A stretch of 17,820 nt of DNA from HRBIN23 sp046294495 (lineage in GTDB: Bacteria > Chloroflexota > Dehalococcoidia > Lucifugimonadales > HRBIN23). Positions 1 to 6,381 of the stretch are shown in pieces. A program made the position numbers and the translations under genes. Location of the stretch: NCBI GenBank assembly GCA_046294495.1, contig JBKBKV010000038.1, positions 1-17,820 of the forward strand, given 5' to 3'. Numbering within the stretch: the stretch's first letter is position 1; the number at the start of each line of letters is the position of its first letter. A model generated the notes under the pieces. That model was not told where the DNA came from. It worked only from the letters and a program-made list of their open reading frames with translations, and made no database searches.

Positions 1-104
1 CCTTCTACCGGCACCAGCCACTGGCGCATCACCAGGGCCGCCACATCACTGGCGTCCGTCAGCCATGCGTCGAACTGCTCTATGTTGACCCCTTGCTCGC
101 TCAT
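1..104 (-). CDS. csb1: Csb1 (Cas7-type backbone subunit, type I-G CRISPR), 5' end only
   Basis: Only the first 34 codons lie in the window; the gene continues past position 1. The start is ATG at 104-102, overlapping the csb3 stop as ATGA, with a good GGGAGGTGA ribosome binding site just upstream. The visible peptide contains AALVMRQWLVPVEG, which resembles the N-terminus of the Csb1/GSU0053 family as I remember it. Csb1 is the Cas7-like protein that coats the crRNA in the type I-G effector complex. The position directly after cas3 and csb3 fits the known I-G order (cas3, csb3, csb1, csb2). The identification rests on a short peptide plus context, so the family is likely but not certain. Confidence 0.68.
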   Translation of the reverse strand, partial: MSEQGVNIEQFDAWLTDASDVAALVMRQWLVPVE

Positions 105-1002
105 AGCTCACCTCCCACAAGTTTTGCAGGCCCAAAAGCCTTATATCGTTGTTGATCGTCACGGAAGCGCAGGGGGAAGCGGTATCTTTGTCGCCCGGGA
201 ATGTATGAAGCGCCGCTGAATACAGCAGCCGCAACGGGGACACTCAGCGGCCACGACCATGTCCAGTATTCATAAGTCTTCTGCTTCGGTACCGGAGCAG
301 GACGAAAACGCTGTAGGGCAATCAAGCTAAGCAGCTCCACAGCCGGGTGGGCTGCAGTCTCCAGATCCAGGGCATCGAGAGAAAACCCCGCGTCATGGCG
401 AGGGGCAAAGCGCCGGGCATCAAAGTAAAAAGGCTCAATCGCCTTATGACCGGACTTTCCCTTGCGATACCCTCCGGGTTGCGTAATACGCAACTGAAGT
501 CCAGCAGCTTCTTCAGGTCCAGCTAGTCAATGTGTTGTGAAAGTGCCTCTTGAGCAGCCCTGGCGATCTTGTGAGGTTCTTGCTGACCTGCCCATGTCTT
601 GGGAGTAGCCTCGTCGTCTGTGTTCCACCAGTCGAGAATAAGGCCTAACGGTGCCCCGATCTGAATCCTCCCTTCCCGTGCGCGCTTGCCAAGTTCGACT
701 CGGCGCTTCTCCTCTTCGGCTGATAGTTTTTCGCCCTTCCTTTTCTTCTCTTCAAGCTCATCCCGCTCCTTGCGTTCGGTGTCACTCAAACCCCAGAGCT
801 CACAGTGGGCCAATTTCTCCACGAGATCCCTGAGGGGGTTAGACGTTCCTGACACATTTACCTGGAACTGCGACCCCTCAAACCACCCCTCAGCCCCTGG
901 CCAAAGGCGGTGCGCCAACTCCAGGAGACCGCAGCAGGCCAGAACCTGGCCTGGGTTGGTTACATCTACATTGACGGTGAAGCTAGGCCTCGGCAGGCTC
1001 AC
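101..1002 (-). pseudogene. csb3: csb3 / Cas8-like subunit of type I-G CRISPR effector, frame disrupted
   Basis: The start is GTG at 1002-1000, overlapping the cas3 stop as GTGA, preceded by AAGGAGGAG. The N-terminal part (1002-523, 159 aa) carries NPGQVLACCGLLELA and WPGAEGWF near residues 10-35, which I associate with the Csb3/GSU0052 family, the Cas8-like large subunit of type I-G. A charged K/E/R-rich stretch follows at about residues 70-110. The frame ends at TAG 525-523. The C-terminal part lies in another frame down to TGA 103-101 and contains the family-like IEPFYFDARR. Rejoined, the protein would be about 300 aa, which fits the family. Either one missing base near 523-526 or a TAG plus a one-base loss in the short G run at 470-472 explains the break. 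It is probably inactive unless the break is a sequencing error. Confidence 0.66.
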
Positions 1003-3790
1003 GGATTCTCCTCCTTGTGAGGACCGGTGGCTGGAGGCGGAGTGTCCTGTTGAGATACGGCAATTTGAGATGCGGCAATATCTACGCAGCGCACTAGGGA
1101 CTCCAGCCAGGCCAGGCCCCACCGGCCGAAGCGCTGCTGGAGCCTGGCGAAGCGCCGCATTGCCTCTGCGGCTGCCTCTTCCTTCTCCGCCGTGCTGTAG
1201 GTCTTGGCTCCGTCCTCCCACGCCCTACGCTCGAAGTGGGGTCTGGCCCAGCCATAATGGGCGGCAATGAGGTGCAGGATCAGGTCCCGCTCAGGATGTT
1301 TTTGTATTTCCTCGTCTGCCGCGGCATCCAGCAGCGAGCCAGACTCGTGGCGGTATCCTCCAAGGTAGTAGCTATCACGGTACTTGGTGGATTTAGCTAG
1401 AGGCTCCCCAGATTCATTGTGTGCATACCTTTGCCAGATGAGCCGGTCCTTGCCCCGGTCGTGCCATCGCGCAGCTATAATCAGTGCCTCCTTGATGTCA
1501 TCTGGTAGGGCAAGGGATGCGGCGATGCGCTCCATACACTCAGCGGTCATGTCCGAATGCCGACTCACCGTTTGGTACACCTTGGCCGTCTCCGCATGGT
1601 CCAGGGTTGCCTGCCTGGGCCGGGCCAACAGCAAAAGATAGCGTGAAGGACCTTCCTCATCGTCTTCTGTAGGTCTCCTCAAGCTGATACGCTGCCGCTC
1701 TTTGAGGTCTGGGGGCAAGGATAAGGCGATTTCATCAGTGATAAGTCGCCTGAACTTTGGGCGATCTTCACCTGGCTCCTCTATCCAGCGCTCGCGCCGA
1801 CGCTCTTCCGGAACCTCCTCAGCCACATCGTAGCGGTCTGGGTCTGGGTCTAAGGACTCGGGATCAAGCGCTCCCTGCTCATTCAGCCCTCCAGCTTCCA
1901 CCGGCAGGACTACCGTTTGGTATTGGAGGTCAAACCCATCATCCACGATGTCTGACAACCGCAGCCACCTGGTCTCATGGTTTTCCCTTCGGAACTGCGC
2001 TTCGCTGCGCTCGTTCAGCACCACCACGGGAAAGCTGTCGTCTTTTGACTTTTCCCGATGCTTGTCAAGTAGATCCCGCAATGTTTGCCGGACACGGTCG
2101 GTGCGGTCCCGGAGGCGTTCGTGGGCTTCAATGCGGCATGCCTGGAACCATTCGCTCACCGCTTCAGCATCAGCTTCGGCCTTATAGAGTAGTGTGACCT
2201 CTTTTCGCCATGCAACATAGGTCTCGGGTGGATCCTTGGTGAGACCATGCAAGTAAGTTGCCACCTCGGGACGCCCAGGCATTGTCGTTGAAATAGAGGT
2301 CAGCGACCACGAATCCAACAGGATGTCAGTGAGGGGGAGCACGGTGGGCTTAGGCGAGAACGCCTCCTCTCTGCGCTCAGGTGCCAGGCTGTCCAGAAGG
2401 TTGCACAGGTTCCGTGGACTCACATCTAGAGCACCACCTGACTGTTTCACCCACTCCTCAAGAATTGCCTGGGTCGCCTCAAGTGCATTCTTAAACTCAG
2501 GTGAGCCGTCACCTTTATCCGCATCCGCCAACACCACATCCACTCGGGCCTCTCTTCCCTGCCCTCCCCGCCGGTTGACGCGTCCAAGACGTTGGATCAT
2601 GGAGTCCAGCGTAGTAAGGTCGCAGACCATATGGTCCGCGTCGAGGTCGATACCCACCTCGCCTGCTGAAGTACTGACCAGCCAGACTGTAACGGGGGGT
2701 TAGCGTTAGCGTCCAAGAAATATTGGTAAACAGGGTCTTTACCAACCAGCTTGTCCCGTTCGTGGCCACGCAATGTGCCGGTGAGGAGCGCCGTGCGGTT
2801 GTTGGCATCTTCACCGATTTTTTCCTTGAGAGACTCGATGACCTTCCGGGCGTCTTCTGGCGAGCGCACATAGATCAGCACCTTGGCTTTCTTGTCCCGA
2901 TGTTGCATGGCAAGCTCTACAAGCTTGTCTACCGTTCTCCCACGGACATGGGCACTGCTGTCTCCGGGGTTGACCTGGACGGTGTGGAGGTAAAGCTTTT
3001 TTGCAGCATCAAGCCGATTTTTTACCACGTTGCCGGTCACTGGGTCCTCTTCGTCTTCCGATTGTAGCTTTAACGCAGGGCTTGTATCTCCCCGGGAAGT
3101 GACCGTGAGTTCCATAACGTATATGCGCCGTGGCTCTTTTGCCTGGCGCTGCACCTCAACCAAGCGGTGTAACAAGTCACTGAACGCCGGTGTCAGATGG
3201 GCCTCATCATGGACTATCAAGGAGTCCTGGCCAACCAGCCCGGCGTGTTGTGCTCGCCAGTATCTGCCGTCGCCATAGCCGCTGAAGAGCAACTTGCTCC
3301 CAACCATATCGATGGTGCCGATGATGATCGCGGGCTTTGACGGGTCAGCTTTCCACTCTTCGTTGTCCGCTAACTCGCCGCGGAGGGTGCTAATCGCCAG
3401 CACTGGGTCTTGTGTGGATGCCAGGCTTCTGAGAGCTTGCCCAAGCATGGTTAGCACATCTTTATAGTCAGACCAACATGGATGTTCTGGCTCGTTTAAA
3501 CGCCGGCGCATTTCTTGCACCACGCTGGTAGCCTGGTCCACAACCGTTCGGCGATTGACAATGTAGATAATACGACGTGGGAGCGCCGTTGCTCCCTTTT
3601 TGGCTTGAAGGGCCAAGGCGATAAGCCAAATCGGGATGACTGAGGTTTTGCCCAGTCCGGTAGGTAGGTTGCAGAAGTGGGGAATGTTCCCTGCGTATAG
3701 CTGTTCGAAAAGGCGGCGCTGCCAACGGAAAGGCGAGTAGCTGGTCAACGCCAGAAAGGCTTGGTCAAAGAGGTCTAATGCCGAATACAC
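999..3790 (-). pseudogene. cas3: Cas3 helicase-nuclease of type I-G CRISPR, one frameshift (or recoding site)
   Basis: Cas3 unwinds and degrades target DNA after Cascade binding. The chosen start is GTG 3790-3788 with AGGAG at 3802-3798; an in-frame TTG lies at 3808. The first frame holds WQRRLFEQL, Walker A PTGLGKT (about residues 43-49), IYIVNRRTVVDQA, STLRGE, GTIDMVGSKLL and DEAH (about 195-198). At the run of six C on the coding strand (2699-2694) the frame shifts by one. The second frame resumes with WLVSTSAGEVGIDLDADH (motif V) and QRLGRVNRRG (motif VI). It ends in an HD nuclease domain with SRHSDM, WHDRGKD, YRHESGS and AAHYGWARP. The C-terminal HD is the hallmark of I-G Cas3. Corrected length is about 930 aa, full for the family. 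All catalytic motifs are kept, so the break may be recent, recoded or a sequencing error. Confidence 0.85.
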
Positions 3791-3814
3791 TGCTAGGCTC
3801 CTGTTCAATAACTG

Positions 3815-3846
3815 GTGATATCCCTACCTCCGTGTAAAATCCCTGG
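3815..3846 (-). repeat. IS256-type terminal inverted repeat (single remaining end)
   Basis: The + strand reads GATATCCCTACC followed by TCCGTGTAAAATCCC. Termini of IS256 relatives characteristically start with GATA and contain GTGTAAAA about 15-18 nt inside, which fits here. I found no inverted partner between 4690 and 5200, so the other end is deleted. The outer edge falls about 12 nt from the cas3 ribosome binding site, giving the apparent insertion point. The transposase frame runs through this repeat. The exact boundary is an estimate. Confidence 0.5.
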
Positions 3847-3870
3847 CGTAAGGATCTCCTCTGGCTCCTC

Positions 3871-3899
3871 ATTTTGGGCCGCTACCAGGTCCCCGTCAA
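3871..3899 (-). promoter_or_regulatory. Candidate sigma70-type promoter for cas3 inside the IS remnant
   Basis: Reading the minus strand, TTGACG (3899-3894) is followed by 17 nt and CAAAAT (3876-3871), 5/6 and 4/6 matches to consensus. Transcription would start near 3864 and give a leader of about 75 nt before the cas3 GTG. It lies within the 3' part of the transposase coding region, so a chance match is possible. Confidence 0.35.
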
Positions 3900-4690
3900 T
3901 ACGCTGGTGCTGCTGTTCCACAAACGCTTCCCTCCTGAGCACCTCTAGCTCCCACCAGACCTCCGGGGTCATCCTCACCCCCTCTCCAGGTCCGGGAGGC
4001 AGTGAGCAGACTGGCATAGACCAGCCTCAGCCCCGAGGCCTCGGTGGGAAAGCGGGGGATGACCTTGCTCCTCCGTCTCCCTTCCCCAAAGAGCCGCTGC
4101 AGCAGGTCGGTAGTGCGGATAGCCTTCCAGTGGGCCGCAGGGAACTTCAAGAACGTAAGGCACCCCTTTAGGTCCTCGCCCAGGCACTGCATAACCGAGG
4201 GGTAGATCCCGTTGAAGCGGGCGATGAGCTCCCGCCCCAGCTTCAGCCCCTCCTGGTAGCTGCCGGCGTAGAACACCTGGCGCACCAGCTGCTTCACCTC
4301 GTTCTGGGCCTTCCTGGGCAGCTTGCACAGGGTGTTCCTCATCTTGTGGGCCAGGCAGGGCTGCCTCAGGGCGTGGGGGAAAACCTCCCTCACCGCCCGT
4401 CGCAAGGCCTTATGCTTGTCCGAGACCACCAGCAACGGCTCCTGGCGCCCTCGGGCCACCAGGTCGTGGAGAAAGCCCAGCCAGGCCTCATAGCTCTCCC
4501 GGCCGCCTAAGGCCAGGTGCAACAGCACCTTCTTGCCGTTCTCCAGGATTGCGTAGGCGCACAGCACCCCCTCCTTCTCCTCCGTTCCCTGGCGCAGGGG
4601 CAGGTAGATGGCGTCCAGGAAGAGGTAGACTACCTTGAGCCCCGAGAGGTCCCGCTTCCTCCAGGCATCGAAGTCCGCCTGGAGCTTTTA

Positions 4691-5208
4691 CCTGCACTCC
4701 TTGGCAGGCGTCAATTCACCGTGTGTTCATCTTACCCGAAAGGGAGCGGTTGAACCTGGAGAAGGCGCACGTAAGCACCAGGGGCGCCGCCCCCGTCCTG
4801 TTGGTTCGTGCTGTGGCAGTGTCCCCATTCGTGAGTTCATTCGCCATCTAGCGGGGCAACCTTATTAACCCCCCCTTGCTCCACTCGCGCGCTGCTCCTT
4901 TAGGAATGCAGCCTCCGCCTACTCAGGAACAGCCACTACCCTTAAGCCTTTGGCCAGAGGTATTGCGGCAACGCCTGCCGCTACACCTTCTCTGCCCCTT
5001 TGCAGGGGCTGGGGCACTTCCCAGACCTGCCCTTTCAGGCTACCCTTCTGGCCCTCCACCCCTTGCATCCCTCGCACCTGGTGCCAGCGCCTCCTGCGCT
5101 CCGTCTCCGCGCCCCCATCTGAGGGGTAGGTAGCCCTGGGGGTGCTTGAGGCCAGCGCCCCCAGGAGGTCCAGGCGATAGAGGCCGTGGTCAGCGATGAC
5201 GACACGGC
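4691..5208. other. Stretch without a recognisable gene; several GC-rich hairpins
   Basis: No frame here shows codon structure, a ribosome binding site and a recognisable protein together. What can be seen is a set of inverted repeats: GCCCC-TTTGCA-GGGGC (4994-5009), CCCC-ATCTGA-GGGG (5113-5126), and a strong 11-bp hairpin at 5136-5164. None has a following U run on either strand, so they are not clear intrinsic terminators. The segment lies between the broken IS and the tRNA-like scar and probably belongs to the accessory insertion. Confidence 0.6.
5136..5164. repeat. Strong 11-bp inverted repeat (hairpin)
   Basis: CTGGGGGTGCT (5136-5146) pairs with AGCGCCCCCAG (5154-5164) through 11 pairs including one G-T, around the 7-nt loop TGAGGCC. 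No T run follows on either side. It could be part of a structured RNA, a weak terminator, or the end of a mobile element. Confidence 0.55.
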
Positions 5209-5253
5209 TTTGCACGCAGGTTGTCGGGGGTTCAAGTCCCCTCTCCCGCTCCA
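5209..5253 (+). tRNA. tRNA 3'-half fragment (candidate integration scar), 5' half absent
   Basis: The sequence fits tRNA positions 32-76 with exact lengths: loop TTTGCAC (5209-5215, would read TGC), stem GCAGG, variable TTGTC, T stem GGGGG with loop TTCAAGT and CCCCT (5226-5242), acceptor strand CTCCCGC, discriminator T and encoded CCA (5251-5253). No D arm and no 5' acceptor strand (GCGGGAG expected) is found upstream, and the anticodon stem pairs poorly with the preceding bases. The amino acid is unclear: the loop looks like Ala, but the acceptor has no G3-U70 and the T73 discriminator resembles Gly or Cys tRNAs. A displaced 3' fragment is the usual product of an integrase that targets a tRNA gene. 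It is not a functional tRNA as it stands. Confidence 0.5.
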
Positions 5254-5338
5254 CCCTCTTGCTCTAACCTCGCCAAGGAAGCGGCCTTGCAGTTACCAGG
5301 GGCCGCCCAAGCCACAGGGCAAGCACCCCCTGCCTTAC

Positions 5339-5364
5339 GCGTAACCGTTACATAGTGCGTAACC
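5339..5364 (+). promoter_or_regulatory. Direct repeat GCGTAACC x2 upstream of the rpsL promoter
   Basis: GCGTAACC occurs at 5339-5346 and 5357-5364, 18 bp apart, ending 2 nt before the -35 box. The first copy overlaps the palindrome GTAAC-C-GTTAC (5341-5351). Spacing and position suit an activator or repressor site, but the factor is unknown. Confidence 0.4.
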
Positions 5365-5366
5365 TA

Positions 5367-5395
5367 TTGACGCAGAAGGGTGCGTCTGCTATAGT
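5367..5395 (+). promoter_or_regulatory. sigma70-type promoter of the rpsL-rpsG-fusA operon
   Basis: TTGACG (5367-5372), a 17-nt spacer and TATAGT (5390-5395) match the consensus 5/6 and 5/6 with optimal spacing. Transcription would begin near 5402, giving a leader of only about 24 nt. The spacer contains an inverted repeat GACGC (5369-5373) / GCGTC (5382-5386) that overlaps the -35 box and could be an operator. Confidence 0.75.
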
Positions 5396-5425
5396 TATGA
5401 TAAGCCTTTAGCGTTCAGGAGAAGT

Positions 5426-5869
5426 ATGCCTACCATAAACCAACTGGTGCGGAAGGGGCGCGCCAGGACACGCTCCAAAAGCAAGGCGCCAGCCCTCCAC
5501 TTCCGTTACAACTCCCTAAAGAACCTGCGCACTTACGCCCCCGAAGGGGCGCCCCAGCGGCGGGGGGTGTGCACAGTCGTGCGCACCATGACCCCCAAGA
5601 AGCCCAACTCGGCCCTGCGGAAAATTGCCAGGGTGCGCCTTACCAATGGGGTTGAAATCACCGCCTACATACCTGGAGAGGGCCACAACCTACAGGAGCA
5701 CTCGGTTGTCCTGGTGCGCGGCGGGCGTGTCCCCGACTTGCCAGGAGTGCGTTACCATATTATCCGTGGGACGCTGGACGCTGCAGGGGTTGCCAATCGC
5801 CAGCAGGGGCGTAGCAAGTATGGGGCCAAGAAGGGCAAGAAGGGTGCCCCCACGCCCTCCGGAGCGTAG
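5426..5869 (+). CDS. rpsL: 30S ribosomal protein S12
   Basis: S12 lies at the decoding centre and monitors codon-anticodon pairing. The 147-aa protein starts MPTINQLVRKGR and has TPKKPNSALRK (residues 56-66), PGEGHNLQEHS (83-93) and DLPGVRYH (104-111). AGGAGA at 5417-5422 sets the start. Compared with the E. coli protein it has about 16 extra residues after position 24, an insertion also found in Firmicutes S12. The lysine linked to streptomycin sensitivity at E. coli K42 is present as K59. The second such site (E. coli K87, in RVKDLPG) is proline here (P103, codon CCC at 5732-5734). First gene of the operon, 14 nt before rpsG. Confidence 0.98.
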   Translation: MPTINQLVRKGRARTRSKSKAPALHFRYNSLKNLRTYAPEGAPQRRGVCTVVRTMTPKKPNSALRKIARVRLTNGVEITAYIPGEGHNLQEHSVVLVRGGRVPDLPGVRYHIIRGTLDAAGVANRQQGRSKYGAKKGKKGAPTPSGA

Positions 5870-5883
5870 GAGAACAAGACGAC

Positions 5884-6351
5884 ATGCGACGACACAGGGC
5901 TGAGCCTCGGGCTATCAAGCCCGACCCCATCTATAACAGCGAGACCGTTGCTAGGCTTATCAATAAGGTTATGCAACGGGGCAAGAAGACCCTCGCCCAG
6001 CACATCGTCTACCGAGCGCTGGCAAGGGTGGAGGCCGACGCCAATCGCCCCCCTCTGGAGGTGGTGGAGGAGGCCATCCGCCGGGCCACCCCCCTTCTGC
6101 AGGTGAAGCCGCGCCGAGTGGGTGGGGCTACCTATCAGGTCCCGGTGGAAGTCCACCCCCAGCGAGGGCGAGCCATGGCTATGCGCTGGATCGTGCAGGC
6201 GGCCCGCTCTCGCACCGGCCGCCCCATGGAGGAGCGCTTGGCGGCTGAACTGCTGGACGCCGCTAAGGGCGAGGGGGCGGCGGTGAAGCGTCGAGAGGAC
6301 TTGCACAAGATGGCCGAGGCCAACCGCGCCTTCGTCCATTACCGCTGGTAA
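5884..6351 (+). CDS. rpsG: 30S ribosomal protein S7
   Basis: S7 nucleates assembly of the 30S head by binding the 3' domain of 16S rRNA. The 155-aa product has the usual length. It shows family features: MRRHRAEPR start, IYNSETVARLINKVMQRGKK (residues about 17-36), QVPVEVHPQRGRAMAMRW (about 83-100) and the terminal AEANRAFVHYRW. The ATG follows the S12 stop by 14 nt with AGGAG overlapping that stop region. In E. coli S7 is the autoregulator of the str operon, binding the rpsL-rpsG spacer; the 14-nt spacer here is too short to hold the E. coli-type site. Confidence 0.98.
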   Translation: MRRHRAEPRAIKPDPIYNSETVARLINKVMQRGKKTLAQHIVYRALARVEADANRPPLEVVEEAIRRATPLLQVKPRRVGGATYQVPVEVHPQRGRAMAMRWIVQAARSRTGRPMEERLAAELLDAAKGEGAAVKRREDLHKMAEANRAFVHYRW

Positions 6352-6381
6352 TCCCCTTTTATCCTTAGGAGCCACACTCGT

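Larger units (their letters stand above)
3805..4687 (-). pseudogene. IS256-family (Mutator-type) transposase, N-terminally truncated and frameshifted
   Basis: This is the catalytic and C-terminal part of a DDE transposase. The frame opens after TAA 4690-4688 with no start codon near, so roughly the first 110-120 residues of a usual 400-aa protein are missing. The visible motifs are YLFLDAIYLPLR (first catalytic Asp), VVSDKHKALRRA (second Asp), PCLAHKMRN, and LFGEGRRRSKVIPRFP (catalytic Glu). After the residues TASRTWRG the frame breaks in a run of five G on the coding strand (3982-3978). It continues in the next frame with VRMTPEVWWELEVLRREAF to TGA 3807-3805. The element cannot make active transposase. 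It is on the same strand as cas3 and ends right in front of it. Confidence 0.88.

Noticed and set aside
686..1270. Plus-strand open frames opposite csb3 and cas3
   Set aside because: They lie antisense to genes with clear conserved motifs and have no recognisable domain or ribosome binding site.
1..4690. CRISPR repeat-spacer array
   Set aside because: No regularly spaced direct repeats are seen; the array, csb2 and cas4-cas1/cas2 would lie beyond the left edge if present.
4876..5253. Possible tmRNA gene, with the tRNA-like end as its 3' domain and the hairpins as pseudoknots
   Set aside because: No tmRNA-like 5' end (GGGGxxG...TTCGAC), no tag sequence ending in LAA, and the acceptor lacks the G3-U70 pair needed for alanine charging.
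5136..5253. Complete tRNA gene ending at 5253
   Set aside because: No D arm and no 5' acceptor strand complementary to CTCCCGC in the right place; the anticodon stem has two mismatches.
4919..5254. Minus-strand 111-aa open frame beginning MERERGLEPPTTCVQSR
   Set aside because: The start of the frame is the antisense of the tRNA-like fragment; such peptides are well-known artefacts of tRNA sequences. The rest shows no family features.
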